64,000 nt of DNA from Lacipirellula limnantheis (GTDB lineage: Bacteria > Planctomycetota > Planctomycetia > Pirellulales > Lacipirellulaceae), in assembly GCF_007746075.1 (NCBI RefSeq), contig NZ_CP036339.1, positions 4,493,786 to 4,557,785 of the forward strand, given 5' to 3'. This document shows, one piece after another, positions 42,532 to 51,364 of this stretch; positions within the stretch are counted from its first letter, which is position 1; each line of letters opens with the position of its first letter. The position numbers were made by a program, and so were the translations under genes. The notes under the pieces were generated by a model that saw nothing but the letters and a program-made list of their open reading frames with translations, did not search any database and was not told where the DNA came from.

Positions 42532-44040
42532 TTAAGTGAGTCGGCGGCGGGCGGCCATGACGGCCACTGCGGCCATGCCGCCGAGGGCGATGGTCGCCGG
42601 TTCGGGAATCGACGCGCCGAGAGCTGCGAACGCGGCCTCGCCGTTGACGGCGATGTAGTCGGCTTTGAACAGCTTGAAGTCGGCGTAATCGTTGTCCTTG
42701 TCGCCGTCGAGATCGCCCTTCTGGTAGGCGGCGACGGCGAGATCGGCGGCGAACGTGGTGAAGCTATTGGGGACGAAGATGGCCCAGTCGGCGGCGTTGA
42801 CGGCGCCGTCGCCATTCAGGTCGCTGCGTTGGGCAGCCGAGCCGGTGTACTGGATTTGTCCCGTCCCCGTCGAGCCGTCGCCGAGCGTGAAGCTGAAGGC
42901 GAGGTCCTGCACCGGCGTCTTGCGCCAGGCGGCGCCAATGGAGGCGGCGCCGTTGGCGGCGATCGTTCCGCCATCGAGAACGCCGCCCGTGACCGACTCG
43001 GCGAGATTAGTATTGGACGCCGCCGAAGTGGTCCACGTGCCGTTGGGATCGAAGAGGTTGGTGGCGTCGATCGAGGTCCACGCGGCGGGATTGAGGGCGC
43101 CGCCGGCCGACGTGATCGAGTAGCCCTTCACGTTGATGCCGCCGCCCGATTGGTTGGCGAGCGAGATGACCCCGGTATCGCGGTTGACGGTCAGGACCGG
43201 CAGCGGGGCCGGTTCGGGGCCGGCATTGAACGAGGCAGTGACTTCGCTTTGCGTCATCGCGTGATTGTAAATGCGAAACTCGTCGATCAGGCCGTCGAAG
43301 AGGGGGTCGCCCCACTGAGCCCGGCCAAGCCAGTTGTTGTTGTCATTGATCAGATCAAGCAAAACGCCGGGGGCGATGGCCGTGGCAATGGGCGCTGCGT
43401 TGTCAATATAGAGCTTGATCGTGCCGTCGGCGCTCGCCGAGACGTCGTTCTGGTCAAGCGTCAGCACCATGTGGTGCTTGACGTTGACCGATAGCGGCGC
43501 CGGGCCGGCGGCGAAGATTTCCGCTCCCGTGGAGCTGTGAGTCGAAGCGGCCGCGGTTCCCGAGTTGCCAGCTTGCGGGAGCATCAGCACGTAGGCGGAA
43601 TTGCCGCCGCCATTCGAGGTATCTTCGCCGTCGTTGCTAGTGCCAAAGTCGACGAGGCGGGCCCAGTTGCGGTTCTCTTGGGGAGTGGCCCAGATTTCGA
43701 GCGAAGCGGCTCCGAACGTACCGCCAGAGACGGCGCTGGTGAAGACGCCGTTCGGAAGGTCAACATAGGCGCCGACCGTCGTCGGCAGGGTAAAGTCTTG
43801 ATTTGAATTGGCGTCGTTGTTGGCCGAGAGATCGAGGGCCCCGCCGGTGTACTTGGAAATGCCGGTATTGTCGACGACGACGCCATTCTGGCCGCCAACC
43901 GAGTCGTTGGCGTTGCCTTGATTGAAGGTGTACTTGTTCGTCAGTACTGCGCTGGCGGGCGACGCCGCGCTGACTAGCGCGCCGGCGGCGAGCAAGAGCC
44001 GACAAGCCGCTGAGGTTGGAGAGAGTCCCACGGAGTTCAT
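42532..44040 (-). CDS. LamG-domain PEP-CTERM protein, paralogue
   Basis: 502 residues. Same layout as the gene just downstream: signal peptide, LamG domain (LTNKYTFNQGNANDSVGG; LEIWATPQENRNWARL), NRDTGVISLANQ middle domain, dockerin-like loops (DLNGDGAVNAADWAIF and DLDGDKDNDYADFKLF), and a final IPEPATIALG segment followed by AARRR. Start at 44038-44040 is defined by AGGAGG seven bases before. The two are tandem duplicates; the 84-base gap contains short GTGAGTAGG-type direct repeats. Confidence 0.9.
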   Translation of the reverse strand: MNSVGLSPTSAACRLLLAAGALVSAASPASAVLTNKYTFNQGNANDSVGGQNGVVVDNTGISKYTGGALDLSANNDANSNQDFTLPTTVGAYVDLPNGVFTSAVSGGTFGAASLEIWATPQENRNWARLVDFGTSNDGEDTSNGGGNSAYVLMLPQAGNSGTAAASTHSSTGAEIFAAGPAPLSVNVKHHMVLTLDQNDVSASADGTIKLYIDNAAPIATAIAPGVLLDLINDNNNWLGRAQWGDPLFDGLIDEFRIYNHAMTQSEVTASFNAGPEPAPLPVLTVNRDTGVISLANQSGGGINVKGYSITSAGGALNPAAWTSIDATNLFDPNGTWTTSAASNTNLAESVTGGVLDGGTIAANGAASIGAAWRKTPVQDLAFSFTLGDGSTGTGQIQYTGSAAQRSDLNGDGAVNAADWAIFVPNSFTTFAADLAVAAYQKGDLDGDKDNDYADFKLFKADYIAVNGEAAFAALGASIPEPATIALGGMAAVAVMAARRRLT

Positions 44041-44145
44041 CAAACGTCCTCCTGCAAAGAGTGTTCGAGAGAAGTTGCGCGTAGTAGCGATGCGTTGGTG
44101 CGGGCCGCGATGGCTCATGAAGGTTCCTTTCATGGATGTTGCGTC

Positions 44146-46170
44146 CTAATTGAGTTGCCTGGGAAACGGGGCGACGCCGGTGATGACGGGCCGCGATGTG
44201 GGAAAGCGTGGGGAACGGTGCACGAACGATCCGAGGAGAGCGACGGCGGCCAGAAGCGCAGCGCTCGGCTCGGGCACGGCCCCCGCCATGGCGGCGAAGG
44301 CGCCGACGCCGTTGACCGCGTCGTAATCGGACTTGAACAGGCGGAAATCGGTGAAGTTGTTCGCATTGTCGGCGTTGAGGTCGCCGAGTTGGTAGGCCTG
44401 GGCCTTGCTGAGGCCGGAGAGGTTTGCGTAGGCGCCGGAGATAAAGACGGACCAGTCGGCGGCGGTGAGGGCGCCGTCGAAATTGAGATCGCTGCGGGTG
44501 AACGGGTGGCCGCCGTTGCCGGTGTAACTGATCGAGGCGCTCAGCGGGCTGCCATTCACTTGGAGGCTCAGGCCGAGATCCTGGGTGGGCGACTTGAGCC
44601 AGCCGCCGCCGGGAGAGAGGACGATCTGCTGACCGACGCCGAGCGTGCCGGCGTCGCCGTTCGTGACCTCGGAAAAGGTAACGTTATTGCCGGCGACGGA
44701 GGTGACGTGCCATGTGTTGTTGTTGTCGACGGAACCGTTGCCGGCGGAATCGTAATGGCCGGTAATGGGCGTGAGCGACGCGGGGTTGATGCTGCCGAAG
44801 GGTGAACTGATGGTGAGGCCGGTGATGTTAACGGCCGTGTTGGTGTTGTTGGTAAGGGTAATGGCGCCGGTGTCGCGATTGACGGCAACGTTGATCGCGG
44901 CGGCGGGGATGATGCGGAAGATCTCGCCTTGGCCCAACGGAGGAAAGAACCCGTTGCCGAACTTGACCATGTAGAGGTTGCCGGCGTTGTCCTCGCCAAA
45001 AGACGTGAGGTACTGGATGTCGGCGCCGCCGCCGACGGCGGACTCGAAGGCGGCGGTGTGATTTTGCAGGTCAGTGAGATTCGTGCCGTTGTAGTTGGCC
45101 GTGGGCGTGGCCGCGTTGAACACGCCGGAATAGACGTTGCCGTTGGTGAAGTCGGAGAAGAAGTAACGGCCTTGAAGTTCAGCCACTGGACCGCGATAGA
45201 CGTAACCGCCGGTGATCGACTGACCGGTGAGCAGCGTGGGGTGGGGGAGGGGATTGCCGCCGTGGGCGTAGTCGAAGATGGGGTTGAGGTCGCCAGGCGA
45301 ACCGGGGCCGCCGATGCCGGGTTCGCTCGTGGCGATGGTGCCTTCGCGGGAAGTCCAGCCGAAGTTGAGCGGGGGATTGGCGGGATTGGCGAAGAAGCTG
45401 CTGGGAATGAAGTCGACCTCTTCGGCCGTGTTGAAACCGACGTCGCCGATGTAGAAGTCGCCAGTTTGACGGTCGAAGCCTGAACGAAACGGATTGCGGA
45501 GCCCCATCGCGGCGACGCTGACGCCGGCGTGGGTGGCGTCGACGGCGGGACTGGGGAAGCTAGCCGTGAGATCGAAGCGGAGCATCTTGCCGTAGACCGA
45601 GGCGGGGCTTTCGATGAGCGCGGGGTTGAAGCCGGGATCATCGGCCTGGGTGCCGCCGTCGCCCGTGGTGACGAAGAGCTCGTTGTTGTTGCCGTTGGGG
45701 CGAAAGTGGACCTGGTTGATCGTATGGAAAACGTTGTTGAGATTCTGGTATTGCAGCAGGCGACGCTGGAGCGTGGGCGTGCCGCCGACAACCTTGTATT
45801 CGTCGAGGGCGTTCGTGCCGTTGTTGTTGCTCGTTGTGTAGAAGAGTCCGTTGGTTTGGTAGTTCGGGTGGAAAGTAAGGCCGAGGAGGCCGCCGTCGGA
45901 GTTGATCGAGCCGGCGACGTCGAGGAACGTGGTAAAGGATTGGGTCGCGAGGTCGTATTTGCGGACGCGGCCGAGTTGATTGCTGGCGTCGCTGCGTTCG
46001 ACGATGTAGAGCGAACCGTTGTCCCCGGGGGCCTGAGTGACGCCGACGGGCTGATTGAGATTGCCGACGACGCGCTCGACGGTGTAGGCCGCGCGTGCGG
46101 TCCTAGGGGCCGCGACAAGTAGCGCCGCGACCGCTGCCGCGGCAAGGAGTTGAAATTTCAGACGAGGCAT
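44146..46170 (-). CDS. PQQ-dependent sugar dehydrogenase-like PEP-CTERM protein
   Basis: 674 residues. After a signal peptide (LLAAAAVAALLVAAPRTARA) comes a soluble glucose/sorbosone dehydrogenase-like propeller: LNQPVGVTQAPGDN, then LLGLTFHPNYQTNGLFY and RFDLTASFPSP, and AMGLRNPFRSGFDRQTG, motifs of the family. The C-terminal 220 residues repeat the NRDTGAITLTNN domain and dockerin loops (DLNFDGALTAADWSVF) of its neighbours and end with VPEPSAALLA. Oxidation of sugars with PQQ is the family role; PQQ use is not shown. ATG 46168-46170 with GGAG. Confidence 0.87.
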   Translation of the reverse strand: MPRLKFQLLAAAAVAALLVAAPRTARAAYTVERVVGNLNQPVGVTQAPGDNGSLYIVERSDASNQLGRVRKYDLATQSFTTFLDVAGSINSDGGLLGLTFHPNYQTNGLFYTTSNNNGTNALDEYKVVGGTPTLQRRLLQYQNLNNVFHTINQVHFRPNGNNNELFVTTGDGGTQADDPGFNPALIESPASVYGKMLRFDLTASFPSPAVDATHAGVSVAAMGLRNPFRSGFDRQTGDFYIGDVGFNTAEEVDFIPSSFFANPANPPLNFGWTSREGTIATSEPGIGGPGSPGDLNPIFDYAHGGNPLPHPTLLTGQSITGGYVYRGPVAELQGRYFFSDFTNGNVYSGVFNAATPTANYNGTNLTDLQNHTAAFESAVGGGADIQYLTSFGEDNAGNLYMVKFGNGFFPPLGQGEIFRIIPAAAINVAVNRDTGAITLTNNTNTAVNITGLTISSPFGSINPASLTPITGHYDSAGNGSVDNNNTWHVTSVAGNNVTFSEVTNGDAGTLGVGQQIVLSPGGGWLKSPTQDLGLSLQVNGSPLSASISYTGNGGHPFTRSDLNFDGALTAADWSVFISGAYANLSGLSKAQAYQLGDLNADNANNFTDFRLFKSDYDAVNGVGAFAAMAGAVPEPSAALLAAVALLGSFVHRSPRFPTSRPVITGVAPFPRQLN

Positions 46171-47885
46171 GATGACTCCGCGGCGAAGGTGCTGCTTCTC
46201 TGTGTTCTTTCTGTTGCTCTCGGTGCTGGATTCAGCTGGGATTCTGTTCCGAGCGAAGGGGCGCCGCCGTCGACGTCGCCGGTCTGCCTGCCCCCCAGGC
46301 TGGCCGGCCGCGCGTCGACAGCGGCCCCAAAATCCTTCCGTGCCTGTCCGAATAGTCGCCGTTGTGCCAGACGCTGGTTCGTGGCCAGGCAGAGCGCGCC
46401 AATGCCGGTGAGCGCGAGGACCAGCGAGTTTGCCTCGGGGACGGGCGTGTAAACCACCTCGAACACGCGGTACGAGGCGGTCGACGTCACGTCGGGGTTC
46501 CCCTGCGTGTGGGGGCCGTTGGTGGCGATGCCGCCGAAAATGAACCCGAGCGAGGTTTTGCCGGTCAGCTGGTCGAGGTTGATCACGCCGTTGTCGAAGG
46601 TGGGAATCCCGGCGGCGGCGAAGAACTCGGCGTTGGCGCCGAAACGCCATTGCTTGCCCTGGTCGTCAAAGATTTCGGGGAAGAAGCCCAAATGGTGTTG
46701 GCTGTAGTCGCCGTTGGCGTCGATGACGACCGATGTGACGTCGTTCACAAACGGCATGTTGTCGTCGGTGACGACCTGACCGAGCGACTGGTCGAAATAC
46801 TGCAGGCTGATTCCGCCGAAGAGGACTTCGTTCATCACGCCAGTTCCTGCGGAGTACATTCCTAGCTTGGCCGAGTGATAGCCGTTGAAGCCTTGCTTGA
46901 ACGCGTCGGGGGCGTTGATGTTGGCCATCGTGGGAGTGCCGTCCGCGTCGATCTCCACCGGGACGGTCCAGACGCCGAAGCTCGAGGTGAAGACGCCCGA
47001 GAGAGCGACGAGCCCTTCGGCCACGCCGCCGGCGCCATCGGGCCGGAGGGTGGGGATGACGTTGAGGTCGCGGCGGCGGTACGAGGCGTTCGGCGTGGTT
47101 TGCGTGACGTTCGCGATGGCGAGCGTCGTGCCGTCGTCGACGACGTCGAAGCTGCGGACCTGCCGGGTGTATGTGCCGTCGGAGCGGGGGCTGTAGTCGC
47201 CTTCGAAATCTTGGCCGAACACGATGTGCATGCGGCCTCCCATTTCGTACATGGCGCCGCCGGTGACCGACGCGACTGGTGTGTTGAGTTGCCGGAGATG
47301 GTCGACCGCCTGCCCCGAGCCGGTAACGACCCAGTCGACCATCCCGGGCAGATCGATGGCGGTGAGCATGTCGAACGTCGTGAATTGATTGGACGCATTG
47401 AGCCCGTAGCCGCCGCTCACATAAAGCCGGTCGCCGACTTGCTCGAACTGATTGTTCGTTGCCGAGAGCGAGAGAATCTGGAACGGCGAGAGGCCAGACG
47501 CGGGGTCGTTGACGCCCGTGCCCGGATCGCCGAGCGATCGATGCCACGACTGCTTTGTGACCGGATCGATGACCCAGACGTCGCGGTTCTGGGCGGCTGG
47601 GGGGAAGCTTCCCTGGCCCGATTGCGCCAGGTCGTGAAGGCCGTTGCTGCGGCCGGAGAGGAGAACCCACTTGCCGTCGTACGTGCCGGCGGCGTAGGAA
47701 TGGAGCAGCGGCAGCGGCGCGGCCCCGAAATCGACCTCGCGCAGTCCGATTTTGTACGGGACGTATCCCCTCAGGTCGATCGGCGACGTGGTCGGCGTTT
47801 GATGTCCAGCGGGCGCGGCGCTGGGCAGGCAGACGAGGGCGGCGAGGCCCAAGCACCGCGTCAACATAATGGCACGCCGACTCAT
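46158..47885 (-). CDS. Kelch-like protein with PEP-CTERM motif and unusual C-terminal extension
   Basis: 575 residues. Signal peptide, then a galactose-oxidase/Kelch-like propeller (LLSGRSNGLHDL; VSGGYGLNASNQFTTFDM; MYEMGGRMHIVFGQDF). Near residue 500 stands VPEANSLVLALTGIGALCLA followed by QRLAQRR, which is a PEP-CTERM anchor (one change, A for P). Normal proteins stop here, but this frame continues about 60 residues, Arg/Ser-rich, and overlaps the next start by 13 bases. A lost stop or a frameshift after the anchor is likely. The ATG at 47883-47885 lacks a strong ribosome site. Confidence 0.75.
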   Translation of the reverse strand: MSRRAIMLTRCLGLAALVCLPSAAPAGHQTPTTSPIDLRGYVPYKIGLREVDFGAAPLPLLHSYAAGTYDGKWVLLSGRSNGLHDLAQSGQGSFPPAAQNRDVWVIDPVTKQSWHRSLGDPGTGVNDPASGLSPFQILSLSATNNQFEQVGDRLYVSGGYGLNASNQFTTFDMLTAIDLPGMVDWVVTGSGQAVDHLRQLNTPVASVTGGAMYEMGGRMHIVFGQDFEGDYSPRSDGTYTRQVRSFDVVDDGTTLAIANVTQTTPNASYRRRDLNVIPTLRPDGAGGVAEGLVALSGVFTSSFGVWTVPVEIDADGTPTMANINAPDAFKQGFNGYHSAKLGMYSAGTGVMNEVLFGGISLQYFDQSLGQVVTDDNMPFVNDVTSVVIDANGDYSQHHLGFFPEIFDDQGKQWRFGANAEFFAAAGIPTFDNGVINLDQLTGKTSLGFIFGGIATNGPHTQGNPDVTSTASYRVFEVVYTPVPEANSLVLALTGIGALCLATNQRLAQRRLFGQARKDFGAAVDARPASLGGRQTGDVDGGAPSLGTESQLNPAPRATERTQRSSTFAAESSCLV

Positions 47886-48050
47886 GGAAAGTAACGCTCG
47901 AAGGTTCAAAGCCGTTGCCGACTCGATTGCGAACACTCCCCCGCGCTGCGGAAGAATGTGGAATGTGTTGATGCTTCCGTGAAAAGTGCCGCCAAGCACC
48001 GCTGAAAAGTTGACCTTGCCGAGTCGTCGCCGGAGACGACGCTCGGCCGC

Positions 48051-49586
48051 CTATGCCGCCAGTTCCACCTCCACCGCCGTGACGGAAGCCGCCGGGAACT
48101 CCCAGGCGCCGTTGGCTGCGAGCCGACGTTCCTTGATTTGCATCACCTCGTCGCTGTTCAGGTCGGAAACCTCCGCCATCGGATCGTCGGCAATTTCGAA
48201 AGCGGTCGCCTTCGCGGCGGTCGCCCCCGGCAACTCAAGCCTGGTCGCCACGCTCCGTTCGCGATTGGCGTTCACGACGTGGAGAAACAACTTGCCGCCC
48301 GTTCGGCTGGCAACCACGTCGAGTCCATCCGGCGCGTGGGTGACTTCGACCGACTGCTCGCCGACATGGCGACGATAAAGCTTCATCACCCGGGCCACCG
48401 GCATGAGGTACGACCGGCCGTGCGGCACGGGTATCATCACGGCGTTCACCTGCCAGCGCGTGCCGCAGAAATCGGCCGCGGTGGCGATCTTCAAGACGTC
48501 GCCGTGACGCTGGTGATTGTTCAGGATGCGCCCATAGGAGACTCCGGCCGCCCAGGTCGACAGCACGTCGCACCGGTTGCGCCCCGGGATGGCGAAGTGG
48601 CATTCCGTCATCGCCAGCGGCACGGCGCGGCCGTCGAGGCTATCACGGGTCTCGCGAATTTTGGCGTCGTTCAGGCGCCACGCGTTCATGAGGCAATCCC
48701 AGGTCGCCGCCGGATCGCGCCGATAGAACTCTCCCTGGAGCACCGGATCCTTGCCGTTGTCGGGATTGAACATCTGGTGAAACGCGAGCATGTCAACGTG
48801 CTCGCCCGCCTGATCGTGCATGTCGGCGGCCCAGCCCGAATCTCCCCAGCCGATGATGTTGATCGTCGGATCGACGGCGCGCATCGCTCGGGAGAATTCA
48901 ATGGTCTTGGCAATCGCCTGAGACTTGCTGAAGCCGCGATCGTCGTACGACGTTTCGTTGCCGAGTTGCCAGTACCGGATCGCCAACGGATCGGCGACGC
49001 CATGGCCGCGACGTTCGGCGTTGTCTGGGTCGTTGCAGTAGGCAACCCAATCGGCGGCTTCTTGAGCGTCTCCCCAGCGAACACGGCCCTTCGCTTCGCG
49101 GTATTGCCGGCGTCCGTCGCCCTCAAAGTTGACGCACATCAGGGGCTCGGACTTCGTTTGGCGGCAAAAATCGACGAACTCGGCGGTGCCGATTTGGTTC
49201 GATTCGAGGCCGCCCCACATCAGGTTGATCATTGCGGTGCGCTTGTCGCGCGGGCCGACCCCCTCGCGCCAGCGATAAAAATCGGTAAAAATTCCGCCCC
49301 AGCGCATCATCGTCGGCGCCAGCTCTTGCGTCGCTGCGATTAAATCGGGGCGCCAGCAGTTCTGCAGGTGATCCCAGGAGGCCTCGACGGAACTGTCGGT
49401 CACCCCTAGGGGTTCCATGAACTGCATGTAGAGATAAGGAGAGAGTTCGAACCTCGGCGCGAGGTCGACTTGCAATCGAGAGTCGTCGGCAGCGGCCTGC
49501 ACCACTCGCGCATCAGCCAGCGCCGTCGCGGTTGCTGCTGCAACCAGCGATTTCACCGCATCGCGGCGCGTAAGTTGCCGACTCAT
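48051..49586 (-). CDS. GH51-like alpha-L-arabinofuranosidase family protein
   Basis: 511 residues. The N-terminus SRQLTRRDAVKSLVAAA is a Tat signal (twin Arg at 7-8). The TIM-barrel part has RWGGIFTDFYRWREGVGP, QLGNE with acid/base Glu211, and LAMTECHF with candidate nucleophile Glu328, as in GH51 enzymes; the C-terminal part is a beta-sandwich. It would act outside the cytoplasm on arabinose-like or related side chains. It is divergent from the sugar-sensing regulator at 50123, suggesting common control. Substrate unproven. Confidence 0.83.
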   Translation of the reverse strand: MSRQLTRRDAVKSLVAAATATALADARVVQAAADDSRLQVDLAPRFELSPYLYMQFMEPLGVTDSSVEASWDHLQNCWRPDLIAATQELAPTMMRWGGIFTDFYRWREGVGPRDKRTAMINLMWGGLESNQIGTAEFVDFCRQTKSEPLMCVNFEGDGRRQYREAKGRVRWGDAQEAADWVAYCNDPDNAERRGHGVADPLAIRYWQLGNETSYDDRGFSKSQAIAKTIEFSRAMRAVDPTINIIGWGDSGWAADMHDQAGEHVDMLAFHQMFNPDNGKDPVLQGEFYRRDPAATWDCLMNAWRLNDAKIRETRDSLDGRAVPLAMTECHFAIPGRNRCDVLSTWAAGVSYGRILNNHQRHGDVLKIATAADFCGTRWQVNAVMIPVPHGRSYLMPVARVMKLYRRHVGEQSVEVTHAPDGLDVVASRTGGKLFLHVVNANRERSVATRLELPGATAAKATAFEIADDPMAEVSDLNSDEVMQIKERRLAANGAWEFPAASVTAVEVELAA

Positions 49587-50122
49587 AGGGTCACATGCTG
49601 GTTTTCCCCGCCCAACGAGCCAGCTGGCGGACAAGCGACCATCGGGTCGCCGTCTCGGCTGATTGCTGCGTGCGAGAAAGATTACAGAACTGCCTGAATA
49701 AGTTGCCGCCGCCGTCGAATCATCGCGGCCGGAGCCGCATCCATGAAAAGAGACTTCCTTGCCGGTCCGCGCGGGCGCGGTTCCTCGGCCTCTACTTGTT
49801 CGACGTTCAATCCATTCTGCTTCTGGATGAGAAACGCCACAATGAGATGGAGCGTCTCGTTCGCTGAGATATATTGCTCAGTCAAATTGAGATATGTTTC
49901 GGTCTCCGTTCTCTTGGTCATTCGGCCCAGAGCAACTAGAATTGAGAGGGGTTCGCCAGCATTTGACCGCCAGTGGCACAAACGACGGTGATCCCTTGAG
50001 AATGGGCGGCGGCACTCTTTTCGCCCATTTTCCCCGATTCTTGTCGCACCTAATTGAGAAGATTGTTTCTGGTTGCGCCGCTCTTTGCTGGCGGGCTGGC
50101 GACATTCCGCGGGATGGGGCCT
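49587..50122. other. divergent regulatory region between hydrolase and regulator
   Basis: 536 bases. It should hold the promoters of both genes and binding sites of the XylR-like regulator, but no clear operator is seen. A minus-strand frame of 79 residues (49682-49921, starting MTKRTETETYLN) looks somewhat protein-like; I cannot support it as a gene. Confidence 0.45.
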
Positions 50123-51364
50123 ATGTCCGAACGCCTACGCGTCGCCCTTGATATTGAAACGTCGCTCGTTTACGGGCGGCGGCTGCTGGAAGGGGTATCG
50201 CGCTATCTGCGCGCGAATCGCCCCTGGTCGATCTATATCGAGCAGCACGAGCTCGGCAGCGATTTGACCGGCTTTCTGAAACGGTGGAACGGCGACGGCA
50301 TCATTACCCGCCAGGCGAACCCTGAATCAATCAAACTCTTGAAGCGACGCCATCTGGCCGCGATCGATCTGGGGGATATTCACCCTCATCTTGGTCTGCT
50401 CCGCATCGGTTCGGCCCAAGTGACGATCGGTCGACTGGCGGCCGAGCACCTGCTGGAGCGCGGGTTTGAGCACTTTGCCTGCTGCGGCTTTGAGGGGGAG
50501 CATTGGTCGCAGCGTCGGCGCGATGGCTTCATCGCCGAAATCGGACATGCTGGCTTTCATACCAGCGTGTTCGAGTCTCCGCGGGCGGGCGTCAACGTCT
50601 GGAAACGTGATCAACAGCGGCTGGTGGAGTGGATCAACTCGCTGCCGCGCCCCGTGGGAGTGTTTGCCACCAACGACATGCGCGGCCAGCATGTGCTGGA
50701 CGCTTGCGCGCGGCTCGATCTGGCGGTGCCGGAACAAGTGGCCGTGCTCGGAGTCGACAATGACGAATTGGTGTGCAACCTGTGCAATCCGGCGCTGTCG
50801 AGCATTATCCCGAATCCAGAGAGAATTGGCTTTGAAGCGGCTGGATGGCTTGATCGCATGATGCAAGGCGAGACCCCGGCGGCGATCGACATCGAGATCC
50901 CGCCCCTAGGGATTGCCGTCCGGCAATCTTCCGACGTGTTCGCCGTTTCCGACCCGACCCTGGCTTCGGCGCTCCGTTTCATTCGTGAACGGGCCTGTGA
51001 CGGGGCGACGGTCACTGATTTGTTGGCCCATCTCTCGGTCTCGCGCAGCTGGTTAGAGCGAAACTTTCGCAAATTGCTCAATCGGTCGCCCCAGGCGGAA
51101 ATTAGGATGGTGCAGATTAAGCGCTGCAAAGAATTGCTGCGGACGACGAATCTCTCGCTGGAGAAGATTGCAGGACTCGCGGGTTTTGAGCACCCGGAGT
51201 ATATGAGCGTGGTCTTCAAACGCGAGACGGGGCGAACGCCGGGCCAATACCGCAGCAACGGTTCCAGCTCGAGCGGCAGCAATGGCAACGGGGCCGGCGG
51301 CAATGTCGCCGGCAACGGCAACGTCGCCGTCGAAATGAAAAAACGCAATGGCGTGATGACATGA
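50123..51364 (+). CDS. XylR-like transcriptional regulator (LacI-type sensor + AraC HTH)
   Basis: 413 residues. The first 270 residues are a periplasmic-binding-protein-like sugar sensor (RVALDIETSLVYGRRLLEGV; VAVLGVDNDELVCNLCNPAL). Residues about 290-390 are an AraC-type double HTH (TVTDLLAHLSVSRSWLERNF and LEKIAGLAGFEHPEYMSVVFK). The tail is Gly/Ser/Asn-rich and low-complexity. This is the common planctomycete XylR type. An in-frame ATG nine bases upstream is an alternative start. Its stop overlaps the next start as ATGA, so the regulator is co-translated with the genes it likely controls. Confidence 0.92.
   Translation: MSERLRVALDIETSLVYGRRLLEGVSRYLRANRPWSIYIEQHELGSDLTGFLKRWNGDGIITRQANPESIKLLKRRHLAAIDLGDIHPHLGLLRIGSAQVTIGRLAAEHLLERGFEHFACCGFEGEHWSQRRRDGFIAEIGHAGFHTSVFESPRAGVNVWKRDQQRLVEWINSLPRPVGVFATNDMRGQHVLDACARLDLAVPEQVAVLGVDNDELVCNLCNPALSSIIPNPERIGFEAAGWLDRMMQGETPAAIDIEIPPLGIAVRQSSDVFAVSDPTLASALRFIRERACDGATVTDLLAHLSVSRSWLERNFRKLLNRSPQAEIRMVQIKRCKELLRTTNLSLEKIAGLAGFEHPEYMSVVFKRETGRTPGQYRSNGSSSSGSNGNGAGGNVAGNGNVAVEMKKRNGVMT

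Noticed and set aside
44568..46145. Long Ser/Pro/Thr-rich minus-strand frame of 525 codons
   Set aside because: It is another frame of the PQQ-dehydrogenase-like gene, which has family motifs, signal peptide and PEP-CTERM end.
49682..49921. Small minus-strand frame of 79 codons between hydrolase and regulator
   Set aside because: Composition is acceptable but there is no ribosome site, no family match that I know, and it fills a divergent promoter region.
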